Positions 34,419-44,244 of a stretch of 64,000 nt of DNA are shown here, in pieces. Source of the stretch: CAJQQY01 sp045104975. GTDB taxonomy: Bacteria; Bacteroidota; Bacteroidia; Chitinophagales; Saprospiraceae. Under the pieces are notes generated by a model. That model was not told the origin of the DNA. It saw only the letters and a program-made list of their open reading frames with translations, and ran no database searches. The translations under genes were made by a program, and so were the position numbers. Position 1 is the first letter of the stretch. Each line of letters opens with the position of its first letter. The stretch is from assembly GCA_045104975.1 (NCBI GenBank), contig JBGCCY010000168.1:3141-67140 (forward strand). Direction: 5' to 3'.

Positions 34419-36788
34419 TTATTCGTTTTTTATAGTATCTACAGGATTCATTAATGCTGATTTCAGACTTTGTGAGGCTACTGTGATAAAGGCTATTCCA
34501 ATAGTAAAGACACCAGTTAGAGCAAACATCCAATAGTCCATTTCGATATGATAAGCAAAACTGTTTAACCAGTTATTCATAAAATACCATGCAATAGGAA
34601 TCGAAATAAATAAAGCAAAAACAATGAGTTGTAAAAAGTCTTTGGACAGCAAATGAACAATACTTGTAACTGATGCACCGAGTACTTTTCGAATACCAAT
34701 TTCCTTAATTCTTCTTTGAGCAGAAAAAGTGACTAAGCCGAATAATCCTAAGCAAGAAATTAAAATGGCGATACCTGCAAAGTATTTAGAAAGAGTAGCG
34801 ACTCGTTGTTCCGAAGCATATAAACTTTGATAGTTAGCATCTAAAAATTCAAATTCAAAAGGTAATCCATCATTGAATTTTTTATAAAACGCACTCAATT
34901 GAGCAATGGTTTCTCGTTCTGCCCCTGCTTGAATTTTCACGACCAAATCATTTCCTTTTGTTGTCAAATTAAAAAAACAAGGCTTCACTTTTTCATATAA
35001 AGATTCCATGTGGAAGTCTTTGACTACGCCTATAATTTGTTTGTCTTTCCCCCATTGTCGAACAGTTTTTCCAATTGGGTTTTTCACCCCCATCGTCTTA
35101 ATAGCTGTTTCATTAAAAATGATTTTATCCTTTTCATCTCCAAATTTCTCAGAAAAAGATCGACCTTCCAATAATTCAATATCAAGTAATTCAATTAAAT
35201 CATAACCTACTGATAAATATTTAAATGGAGTTGAATTATCTTCTGTCAATCCTTCCCACTTTACTCCTATTGTACTTGAACTATTATTAATTAAATTACT
35301 TCGAACACTTGAGGCATTAACAACTCCAGAAATATTTTTTATTTCTTTTAAAAAACTATCAGAATCGTTAGCGAGTTTTCCATCTTTTTTAAAAATCAGA
35401 ACTTGATCTTTATTGAAACCAAGATTTTTATTTTGGACAAATTGAATTTGATTATAAATAACCGTTACTGAAATAATCAAAATAATGGAGATGGAAAATT
35501 GGAAAACAACCAATCCTTTTCTTGCCCAAACTTCACCTACTGACCGATTTATTTTTCCTTTAAAAATTGCAACTGGATTAAAACTCGATAAATATAAAGC
35601 AGGATAACTTCCTGAGATTACACCAGTCATAATGGTAATCCCTAAAATGCCAAAAATTAATTCTGGGTCAAAAGAAACACCTATTTGCTTATCTGTTATT
35701 CCATTAAACTGGGGTAAAACCAATGCAACTAAAATCAATCCTATCACCAAAGAAATCAAAGTAAGTAAAATTGATTCCACCATGTATTGAGTAATTAAAT
35801 AACTTCGACTGGCACCAATAACTTTTTTTACACCTACTTCTTTGGTTCGATGCATCGCCTTTGCCGTAGATAAATTCATAAAATTTATACAAGCAATTAT
35901 TAATACAAATAAGGCGATAATAGAAAATAACCAAACGTATTCAATTCGTCCTCCAGCCTGTTTTCCATTTTCATATTTATTGTAAAGATGCTGATCTGAA
36001 AAAGGTCTGATAAAAAGAGATTGATATGCTTCACCAGTTTTTGTTTCTAAATACGGTTGCATCTTTTGATTAAAATCAGCGAAGTTTGTTCCTTCCTCCA
36101 AAAGAATATATGTATCAGGTCCGCCGTAAGTCCACTTGTTCATATCTGGTTGGCTATCCAACATCAAATCAAAATTAAAAACGAGATCAAACTGCTGCGT
36201 GGCATTCGTGGGAGGTTTTTGAAAGACACCTGAGATATTATAAATACCACTAAATGGATCTTTCTCATAATTGATCGTTTTGCCAATAAGATTAGTCGTC
36301 GTCCCAAATACTTTTTTTGCAAACTGATCAGAAATTAATACTTCATTTTTCGTTTTTAAAACTTGATTTTTATCTCCTTCTAAAAAATGGTAAGAAAACA
36401 TTTGGAAAAAATCAGGTTGAGTAAATAAATCCATTGCCTTTAAATGACTCTCACCAATTTTGACAATTCCTTTTTGAGCATCCGGCTCAAAGAAGCAACT
36501 CGTTGCTAATTTTACTTCAGGCATCTCAGTTTTCATTGCCGCAGCCAGAGGAGCTGGAGTCCATTTAAACGTAAGCGTTTCACCATTCGAAGTTTTGGCT
36601 TGCTTCATCACTTGAAATAACTGAGCATCTTTTTCATGAAACTTATCTACACTCAATTCATCGTATACCCATAGGAAAATTAATAAGGCACAAGCCAAGC
36701 CAGTCGATAATCCGATTAGGTTAATAAAAAAAGTGCTTTTATTTCGAAGACTATTTCGATAAGCGAGTTTTAAATGATGCTTTACCAT
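34419..36788 (-). CDS. MacB/FtsX-type ABC permease, array member 4
   Basis: The 789-residue protein belongs with members 9-13 by its N-terminus (STFFINLIGLSTGLACAL, DKFHEKD) and a first coupling motif with two lysines (TKEVGVKKVIGASR). The second is IKEIGIRKVLGASV plus LLSKDF; tail NPVDTIKNE. Its relatives lie 10 kb away, so members of one clade are interspersed with others. It lies 31 bp from member 5. Confidence 0.88.
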   Translation of the reverse strand: MVKHHLKLAYRNSLRNKSTFFINLIGLSTGLACALLIFLWVYDELSVDKFHEKDAQLFQVMKQAKTSNGETLTFKWTPAPLAAAMKTEMPEVKLATSCFFEPDAQKGIVKIGESHLKAMDLFTQPDFFQMFSYHFLEGDKNQVLKTKNEVLISDQFAKKVFGTTTNLIGKTINYEKDPFSGIYNISGVFQKPPTNATQQFDLVFNFDLMLDSQPDMNKWTYGGPDTYILLEEGTNFADFNQKMQPYLETKTGEAYQSLFIRPFSDQHLYNKYENGKQAGGRIEYVWLFSIIALFVLIIACINFMNLSTAKAMHRTKEVGVKKVIGASRSYLITQYMVESILLTLISLVIGLILVALVLPQFNGITDKQIGVSFDPELIFGILGITIMTGVISGSYPALYLSSFNPVAIFKGKINRSVGEVWARKGLVVFQFSISIILIISVTVIYNQIQFVQNKNLGFNKDQVLIFKKDGKLANDSDSFLKEIKNISGVVNASSVRSNLINNSSSTIGVKWEGLTEDNSTPFKYLSVGYDLIELLDIELLEGRSFSEKFGDEKDKIIFNETAIKTMGVKNPIGKTVRQWGKDKQIIGVVKDFHMESLYEKVKPCFFNLTTKGNDLVVKIQAGAERETIAQLSAFYKKFNDGLPFEFEFLDANYQSLYASEQRVATLSKYFAGIAILISCLGLFGLVTFSAQRRIKEIGIRKVLGASVTSIVHLLSKDFLQLIVFALFISIPIAWYFMNNWLNSFAYHIEMDYWMFALTGVFTIGIAFITVASQSLKSALMNPVDTIKNE

Positions 36789-36819
36789 ATTTCTTTTTTA
36801 TTTAAAAATCTCAACAAGA

Positions 36820-39234
36820 TTATTCGTTTTTCAAACTATCTACAGGGTTCGTCAATGCCGCTTTCAAACTTTGTGAGCTTACTGTTATAAAAGCAACCAC
36901 AATCGAAACAATTCCTGCTAAAGCAAAAACCCACCATTGGATTTCAACCCGATACGCAAAATCTTGCAACCAATTATTCATGACGTACCAAGCAACAGGA
37001 GTCGCAATGACTAAAGCAATAAAAACTAATTTTAAAAAATCTTTGGATAGTAAACTAACGATACCGATAGCAGAAGCACCTAGTACTTTTCGGATTCCGA
37101 TTTCCTTAGTTCGTTGTTGGATGATAAAAGTGGACAATGCCAATAATCCTAAACATGCAATCAAAATAGAAAGAATCGTAGCAATCAAAAGTATCTGACT
37201 TAACCGTTGTTCACTCTCATAAATACTAGCAAAATGTTCATCCATAAATTGATAATCAAATGGACGATCTTTGATATAAGTATTCCATTTCTGTTCTATT
37301 TGAGGTAAAACAGTTTTTAAATTTGATGGACTGATTTTTACTGAAAGAACTGAAGTGGTATTGGATGCTTGGAAACAAATAGGAGTGATAGCATTGCGTA
37401 AAGTATTATGATGAATATCTTTGATGACTCCAACTACTATACCTTTACCTTCCAAACCTAAAGTTGCTCTAACCACTTCTTTTCCGATAGGGTCATCTGT
37501 CCAACCTACTCTTTTTATAAATGATTCATTGACTACATATTCTCTTTCACTTACGGCCCCTACTGGTGTTGGTGCTTGTCCTGCAATAAATTCCATTTTA
37601 TAAAAATCAAAATAGTTAGGTTCTACTCGAGTAATTTCCATAGGATAAGTATCCCATTCATTGGTTTCTTGATTGCGAACAGCAACTCCGTTTTGGTTTT
37701 CAAAAGTTCCTAAAATAGCATTACTTCCACTTAACTCAATCACTCCGGGAATGGATGATATTTCTTTTTTCATTTCAGTAGAATGCATCCAATTGCCATT
37801 ACCTAAATTCACATTTACCACTTGGTCATATTGAAAACCTAATTCTTTAGCTTGTAAAAAATTTAATTGCTGATAACAAATCATAGATCCAATAATCAAC
37901 ATTCCTGAAAGTACAAATTGTAACACAACGAGTCGTTGAATAAAAGGTCGCTTGATGGAAATGGAAGTCCCCAACCTTCGAAATGTTTCAACTGCCGAAA
38001 AACGAGCAGCTTGAATAGCGGGATATAATCCTGACAGAACCCCCAACATTATAATTGCAAAAATATAAATCCCAAAAGTGGAAAGACTAAATACCAAATC
38101 AATGTCTCTTCCGAGAAGTAAAAGAAATGGCTCACATAAAAACCATATTAATAATAAGGACAATGCACCACTAATAACAGCCATCAATATTGCCTCTCCT
38201 AAGAACTGAAATAAAACATTGGAACGATTAGCTCCTAAAGCTTTTCGAACTCCAATCTCTCGTACTCTTCGCATACCCAAAACAGTTGAAAGATTTGCAA
38301 AATTGACACTACTAATCAATAAAATAAATAGCGCAATTAAACCTAAAATTTGTAAATACTTTCGATTGGATTTTTGAAAATTATTATTGTCAAAAGCTAA
38401 TTGACTTGAGTCTAGATGTATCTCTTTAAATGCTTGCAAAGTCAATCCAATCATATCATGTCCCGGCATTTCTTTTTCCAAAAAAGTTGGAAATTTCGCT
38501 GCGACTTGTTGGGGTTTTTGAGAGGAGGAACGAAGTTGTAAATAGGTATTCGTACTCACACCATGCCATTGGTTACCAACATCCATTCCTTCAAACTGGC
38601 GACCATCAAGAGTAGTCAACGCCTCAAATTGAAGATGACTATTAGCAGGGAGATCATCAAAAACGGCCGCAATAATAAACTGTTCGGTGGTATCATTTCC
38701 AGAGGCAAGCGTATAAGTATACTCCAAAGAATTACCTACCGGGTTTTCCATCCCAAATAAATCTTCGCTGATCTGACGAGTAATTAAAATGTTTTCTAAT
38801 TTATCAAAAGCATCTTCAGGGTTACCGTGCAAAAGTTTATAATTAAAAAAAGAAAAGAAGCTGGAATCCGCTTGAAGGCTTTTTTCAATGGTTGTTTCTT
38901 TTCCATTTGCTCGACACGTAAAATTCATATTATGCGTCATGATTCTTAAATAATCCTCCACGTCACTACTCTCTCTTTGCAGATATGGCCCCATCATTGG
39001 AGATGCCATAGCCGTTTGATTTTCAGGCGAGTTAGGATATTTAAACGTGGTATTAAGTCGATATAAATTCTCTTGGTTTTGGTTCGAAGTATCGAAACTA
39101 TATTCAAACTGTAAAAAAAGAATGATCAAAGTACTCACAGCTAAACTTACTGATAAGCCAAAAATATTGATAGAAGTTATGCTAGCATTCTTCAAGAGAT
39201 TTCTCCAGATGAGTTTTACGTTTGTTATATTCAT
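36820..39234 (-). CDS. MacB/FtsX-type ABC permease, array member 5
   Basis: The 804-residue protein has coupling motifs VREIGVRKALGANR and TKEIGIRKVLGASA. The segment after TM1 reads SFDTSNQNQENLYRL, so the DKFH signature is lost. Pre-TM6 motif FMDEHFASIYESE; tail NPVDSLKNE. The gap to member 6 (65 bp) contains the half repeat CCATAATCCATAATC (39280-39294). Confidence 0.88.
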   Translation of the reverse strand: MNITNVKLIWRNLLKNASITSINIFGLSVSLAVSTLIILFLQFEYSFDTSNQNQENLYRLNTTFKYPNSPENQTAMASPMMGPYLQRESSDVEDYLRIMTHNMNFTCRANGKETTIEKSLQADSSFFSFFNYKLLHGNPEDAFDKLENILITRQISEDLFGMENPVGNSLEYTYTLASGNDTTEQFIIAAVFDDLPANSHLQFEALTTLDGRQFEGMDVGNQWHGVSTNTYLQLRSSSQKPQQVAAKFPTFLEKEMPGHDMIGLTLQAFKEIHLDSSQLAFDNNNFQKSNRKYLQILGLIALFILLISSVNFANLSTVLGMRRVREIGVRKALGANRSNVLFQFLGEAILMAVISGALSLLLIWFLCEPFLLLLGRDIDLVFSLSTFGIYIFAIIMLGVLSGLYPAIQAARFSAVETFRRLGTSISIKRPFIQRLVVLQFVLSGMLIIGSMICYQQLNFLQAKELGFQYDQVVNVNLGNGNWMHSTEMKKEISSIPGVIELSGSNAILGTFENQNGVAVRNQETNEWDTYPMEITRVEPNYFDFYKMEFIAGQAPTPVGAVSEREYVVNESFIKRVGWTDDPIGKEVVRATLGLEGKGIVVGVIKDIHHNTLRNAITPICFQASNTTSVLSVKISPSNLKTVLPQIEQKWNTYIKDRPFDYQFMDEHFASIYESEQRLSQILLIATILSILIACLGLLALSTFIIQQRTKEIGIRKVLGASAIGIVSLLSKDFLKLVFIALVIATPVAWYVMNNWLQDFAYRVEIQWWVFALAGIVSIVVAFITVSSQSLKAALTNPVDSLKNE

Positions 39235-39299
39235 TTTTTTATTTTTTAAGACATTAGATGCAGGATGATGAATTCTCCTCCATAATCCATAATCAAGTT

Positions 39300-41738
39300 T
39301 TATTCACTTCGTAAACTTTCCATTGGATTGGATAATGCCGCTCTCAACGATTGAAGTCCAACTGTGGTAAAAGCAATTACCACCGCTAACAATCCAGCTA
39401 AAACTATCATCCACCATTCCATTTCGATGCGATATTCAAAACCATTGAGCCACTCACTCATTTGCAACCAAGCAATTGGGGCCGCAATCAATAATCCAAT
39501 AATGACATAAAGTAAAAAGCTTTTGGATAATGTAAATACAATGTTAGGAATGGAAGCACCGAGTACTTTTCGAATCCCAATTTCTTTCATGCGTTGCTCC
39601 GTCATAAATGTAGCCAATGCTAATAATCCAAGACAAGCAATAAAAATTGCCAGGATGGAAAAGATAGAAAAGAGTTTTCCAATACGATCTTCAGCGATAT
39701 ACATTTTGGCAAAACGATCATCTAAAAAATCATATCGAAATGGTTGAGTCGGAGCAAAACTTTTCCAAACAGTTTCAGTTTTAGCGATCAACTTATCCAT
39801 TTCTACTGCTGTCGTTTTTACTGAAACGACGGAACTACTCATGCCCATAAAAAATCCTAAGTCTGCCACTTTCCCTTTAAGCGAATCAAAATTAAAATCT
39901 TCGACGACACCGATAACCGTATATTTTTTATCATCAAAAGGATTTGCAAGAATTTGCCCAATGGGATTTTCCGTAAAACCGAATGAGCGAACGGCTGTCT
40001 CATTAAGGATTATACTCAAGGTATCAGTCAACATTTCTTGTTTGAAATTTCGACCTTTAATCAAATTCATTCCCAACGTATTAAAATAATCTTCATCAAT
40101 ACTCCATCGCTGGATAATTACGAGATCATCTCCTCCTGGTTTTCCTTTTGGAAAAAACCCGACTGAATTTCTTCGTCCACCATCAAGTGGCAAATAAGAA
40201 CTAATCGTTGCATTTTTTGCTTCAGGTAGTTTTTTAATTGCATCTTTGAACGCAGGTAACTGGTCAAAAATAGTATTCGTATCTTCAATTAAAAGCACCT
40301 GCTCTTTTTCAAATCCGAGGTGTTTATTTTTGATAAATGACATTTGCTGATACACGACCATCGTACCAACGATGAGTCCGATAGAGATAGCAAATTGAAA
40401 AACAACTAGTCCACTTCGCAACATTCCACTTTTGTTTCCTGTACTTAATTTTCCTTTTAAAACTTTGACTGGCTCAAAAGCAGATAAATAAAATGAAGGA
40501 TACAAACCTGCTAAAACCCCAATGAGTACCGCACTTCCAAGCATCACAGGAATAAAACCAATTGACAAAAATGGAATATTCAACGACTTGCCAGAAAGGT
40601 CATTAAATAATGGCATCAACGTAAATGCGACTCCTGTTCCAATTAAAAATGCCGCCGCACTCATCAATATAGATTCACTCAAAAATTGACTCACTAATTG
40701 CTTCTGATGTGAACCTAATACTTTTCGAAGTCCTACTTCTTTAGCTCGATTAGCAGAACGTGCAGTCGATAAATTGACAAAATTCACCAACGCAATTAAT
40801 AAAATAAATAAAGCAATGATGCCAAATATTTTAACTTGCTTGATGTCTCCTTGAGGCTCATATGGTTGAGTATATTCTGTCGAACGAAGGTGAATATCGG
40901 TAACTGGTTGGAGAACCATTTTTATTCCTCGCCCAGTACTGACGAGTTCCGCCAAGTCGGTATTGAGTTCACTCTTATATTGAGGAGCGAAATTTTTCAC
41001 GACAAAATTTTCTAATTTTGCTTCCAATTCTTCTGGAGTCGTGCCGTCTTCCAAAGTGACATAAGTATAATAATTATTCCAAACCCAAGTTGTTGATTTT
41101 GAGTTATCTAAGGTATTTAGCGACATAAAAAAATCATAATGAAAATGACTTTGGTCACGAATGTTTTCCATAACTCCCGTGATGGTATAGGTTTGTTCTT
41201 TTTCATTATTAAAAATTAAAGTCTTGCCAACAGGGTTTTCATTTTGAAAATATTTTTTAGCAATCTTCTCCGTAATTACAATGTTATAAGGTTCTTTTAG
41301 AATAGTTTTTTGGTCTCCAGAAATAAGCGGCAAGTCAAATAATTCAAATAATTCTTGGTCAGCATATACAAAACCGTCTTCATAAAATCCTTCTTTTTCA
41401 CCTGCCTTTCGAATAATATTATTTCCCGCATTATAAAAATGAGGATTGATTCGAGCAGCTTTTTTTATTTCAGGAATTTCATCTACTAACGTCGAAGCCA
41501 TAATTGGAGGTCCAGCTGCACCGATTCCTTTGTAATCTTTAAAGTCAGAATTACGGGCTACTCGATATAAATTTTCTACATTCGGATGATGTTGATCATA
41601 GCTTAATTCATCCTTTATAAATAAAGCGATTAGTAAACAACAGGTCACCCCAATTGCCAAACCTATGATATTGACTGAGCTATAAAACTTCTGTTTTTTG
41701 ATTTGGCGGAACGCTATTTTTAGATGATTTTTTAACAT
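39300..41738 (-). CDS. MacB/FtsX-type ABC permease, array member 6
   Basis: The 812-residue protein has coupling motifs AKEVGLRKVLGSHQ and MKEIGIRKVLGASI, the latter followed by TLSKSF instead of LLSKDF. Post-TM1 segment SYDQHHPNVENLYRV; pre-TM6 FLDDRFAKMYIAE; tail NPMESLRSE. It shares the GGRRNSVGFFPKG-type second-domain region loosely with member 8. A 90-bp gap with a palindrome separates it from member 7. Confidence 0.88.
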   Translation of the reverse strand: MLKNHLKIAFRQIKKQKFYSSVNIIGLAIGVTCCLLIALFIKDELSYDQHHPNVENLYRVARNSDFKDYKGIGAAGPPIMASTLVDEIPEIKKAARINPHFYNAGNNIIRKAGEKEGFYEDGFVYADQELFELFDLPLISGDQKTILKEPYNIVITEKIAKKYFQNENPVGKTLIFNNEKEQTYTITGVMENIRDQSHFHYDFFMSLNTLDNSKSTTWVWNNYYTYVTLEDGTTPEELEAKLENFVVKNFAPQYKSELNTDLAELVSTGRGIKMVLQPVTDIHLRSTEYTQPYEPQGDIKQVKIFGIIALFILLIALVNFVNLSTARSANRAKEVGLRKVLGSHQKQLVSQFLSESILMSAAAFLIGTGVAFTLMPLFNDLSGKSLNIPFLSIGFIPVMLGSAVLIGVLAGLYPSFYLSAFEPVKVLKGKLSTGNKSGMLRSGLVVFQFAISIGLIVGTMVVYQQMSFIKNKHLGFEKEQVLLIEDTNTIFDQLPAFKDAIKKLPEAKNATISSYLPLDGGRRNSVGFFPKGKPGGDDLVIIQRWSIDEDYFNTLGMNLIKGRNFKQEMLTDTLSIILNETAVRSFGFTENPIGQILANPFDDKKYTVIGVVEDFNFDSLKGKVADLGFFMGMSSSVVSVKTTAVEMDKLIAKTETVWKSFAPTQPFRYDFLDDRFAKMYIAEDRIGKLFSIFSILAIFIACLGLLALATFMTEQRMKEIGIRKVLGASIPNIVFTLSKSFLLYVIIGLLIAAPIAWLQMSEWLNGFEYRIEMEWWMIVLAGLLAVVIAFTTVGLQSLRAALSNPMESLRSE

Positions 41739-41769
41739 GGATCTTTTGATTATGGATTATAGATCTAGG

Positions 41770-41815
41770 ATTATGGATTGACGATTGGGATAATTCTTAA
41801 TCATGAATCCATAAT
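41770..41815. repeat. ATTATGGATT-type palindrome between array members 6 and 7
   Basis: ATTATGGATT (41770-41779) pairs perfectly with AATCCATAAT (41806-41815); another GATTATGGATT lies just before it. Confidence 0.72.
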
Positions 41816-41828
41816 TTTTAATCAATTT

Positions 41829-44225
41829 TTATTCTTTTAAATTATTAGCAGGATTCATCATTGCAGCTTTTATCGTTTGAAAACTTACCGTAAATATCGT
41901 AATCATCATCGCTCCCACCCCTGCCCATAGAAATGTCCAAGCAGAAATTTCGATACGGTAATCGTAATCTTTCAACCATTCATTCAAAAAATAATATGCA
42001 ATCGGAATTGCTACAAAGCAAGAGATTAAAACCAGTTTAATAAATTCGCTGGAAAGCATTTGCCATAAATTGACGACCGATGCACCAAGTACTTTTCGAA
42101 TTCCAATTTCTTTTGTTTTGCGTTCTGCGACATAGGAAGCCAAACCAAACAATCCTAAGCAGCTAATAAAAATAGCCAACAAACTAAAAATATTGGACAG
42201 TCGGCTAATGCGTTCTTCCGCCTCAAATTTTTGGGCAAAAATTTCATCTACAAATTCATATTCAAAAGGAATCGAAGGTACTATCCGATTAATAATTGAT
42301 TGGATTTTTGGTAAAGCATCATGAGCACTTGCAGCAGCTGACATTTTTATAAAGGCTATTGAAAATTTATCTTCTGTCAAAAACATGAGAGAAGGATTTG
42401 CCTTTTCATAAGGCGAACCTTTTAAAATATCTTTGGTGACTCCAAGAATAGTAAAGTTATTTCCTCCAAAATAATTTTCGTTAAATTGAATATTTTCTCC
42501 AATAGGGTTTTCCAAACCCATCACTTCCAACGCCGACTCATTGATAATCACACCTTGAGCATCGCTTGCCAAATCTCTAGAGAAATCTCTACCTTCAATA
42601 AATTCTAAACCAACTGCTTTTCCATATTCATGTGAAATTCGAATGGTATTAAATGAAGGGTCATTTGTTGGATTAGGGTCTTTATCTTTCCAAGTAAATC
42701 CATCATTGTTTCCTCTTGTAGTCGCAATGGAATAATTGGATGCCGCTACTTCATCGACCACTCCTGTTTGCAATAATTCATTTCTGATGACATCATAATT
42801 TTTAACAAAATCTCTAGACATCATTGGCATCATGATAAGAGCATCTCGTTCGTATCCGACAGGACGTTCCTTCGCATATTGAATTTGTTGATTCACAATG
42901 GTTGACCCAATTATCAAAGCTATGGAAATAGTGAATTGAAATATAACAAGACCTTTACGGGGTAATGCCGCAAATCGTCCTAACCGAAATGTTCCTTTTA
43001 AAACATCGACAGGAGCAAAAGACGATAAATAAAATGCAGGATAACTTCCCGCCAAAAGACCTGTGATAATTATAAAACTCAAGTTACCTATCCAAAATAA
43101 AGGACTCGTCCAAAGTATAAAAAGTTCTTTTCCTGCAATTTCATTGAAGGCTGGCAAAGCAAGAACTACAATTATCAATGCACCTAAAAATGCCACTAAA
43201 GCAACTAATAAAGATTCGGCTAAAAATTGATAAATCAATTGATGTCGAAGCGAACCTACAGACTTCCTAATTCCAATTTCTTTTACTCTTTTTTCAGAAC
43301 GGGCAGTACTTAAATTCATGAAATTGATACAAGCCAAAAACAATACAAATGCGCCAATGATCCCATACAACCAAACCATTTTTAATTCATTGCTGGTAAC
43401 AACTTCTCCATTTTCAAATTCAGAATATAAATGCCACTCACTCATCGGTTGGAGAAAAACCTTTGGATTTGCTGCTTTCCATTTTTCGGAAGTATAGGGC
43501 AATGTGGCATTTTCAATATTTTTAGAAACCTCCGTAAATGTCTTGTCTTCCCTGATTTGTACATAGTGTTGCATATTCTGGTTTTCCCAAGTTTCCGCTG
43601 AACCTCCATATATCGCATAATATAATTCAATAGGGATAACATATTCTGAATTTCCAAATTCTGAATTATTAGGAAAATTCTCGAACACTCCTGTGACTTT
43701 GATTTGAGCAAAGGTATTGAAGGTGATAATTTCTCCCAAAGGATCTTTTTTACCAAATAATTTTCGGGATAATTTTTCGGAAAGAAAAATGGATTTCATA
43801 TCTTCTAATCCTTCATGAGTTCCATATTTCATTTTAAAAGAAAGCATCTCAGATGCTTCTTTTCCCATAAAATTTCCAAGTTCTGTAAATTTATTTTTTT
43901 CCGATGCAATGATGTTTTCCTCTGCTCGCCGAACAGTAATCACATGGTCAAAATTATTTCCATAAGTAGTTTTCAAGACATGTCCTAAACCCGCAACATG
44001 TGTATTATTTGTACTTATTTCTCCTCGCCAAAGTCTATTTAATTTTACTTCGGCAATGGTTTCATAGTTTTTGAAATTTCGGTTAAAAGATAATTCATCT
44101 TGTACCCACATCCCTATCAACATCGCAACAGCCATTCCGACAGCGAGTCCGCCAATATTAATAAGGGTATAGCCTTTGTCTTTTAAAAGTGTTCGGTAAC
44201 TAATGAGGAAATTGTGTCGAAGCAT
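41829..44225 (-). CDS. MacB/FtsX-type ABC permease, array member 7
   Basis: The 798-residue protein has coupling motifs VKEIGIRKSVGSLR and TKEIGIRKVLGASV followed by MLSSEF. The segment after TM1 (SFNRNFKNYETIAEV) deviates most from the family. Pre-TM6 motif FVDEIFAQKFEAE; tail NPANNLKE, the first of the NNLKE group (members 7-11). It is 19 bp from member 8. Confidence 0.87.
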   Translation of the reverse strand: MLRHNFLISYRTLLKDKGYTLINIGGLAVGMAVAMLIGMWVQDELSFNRNFKNYETIAEVKLNRLWRGEISTNNTHVAGLGHVLKTTYGNNFDHVITVRRAEENIIASEKNKFTELGNFMGKEASEMLSFKMKYGTHEGLEDMKSIFLSEKLSRKLFGKKDPLGEIITFNTFAQIKVTGVFENFPNNSEFGNSEYVIPIELYYAIYGGSAETWENQNMQHYVQIREDKTFTEVSKNIENATLPYTSEKWKAANPKVFLQPMSEWHLYSEFENGEVVTSNELKMVWLYGIIGAFVLFLACINFMNLSTARSEKRVKEIGIRKSVGSLRHQLIYQFLAESLLVALVAFLGALIIVVLALPAFNEIAGKELFILWTSPLFWIGNLSFIIITGLLAGSYPAFYLSSFAPVDVLKGTFRLGRFAALPRKGLVIFQFTISIALIIGSTIVNQQIQYAKERPVGYERDALIMMPMMSRDFVKNYDVIRNELLQTGVVDEVAASNYSIATTRGNNDGFTWKDKDPNPTNDPSFNTIRISHEYGKAVGLEFIEGRDFSRDLASDAQGVIINESALEVMGLENPIGENIQFNENYFGGNNFTILGVTKDILKGSPYEKANPSLMFLTEDKFSIAFIKMSAAASAHDALPKIQSIINRIVPSIPFEYEFVDEIFAQKFEAEERISRLSNIFSLLAIFISCLGLFGLASYVAERKTKEIGIRKVLGASVVNLWQMLSSEFIKLVLISCFVAIPIAYYFLNEWLKDYDYRIEISAWTFLWAGVGAMMITIFTVSFQTIKAAMMNPANNLKE

Positions 44226-44244
44226 GATATTTTTTTTTAGGAAA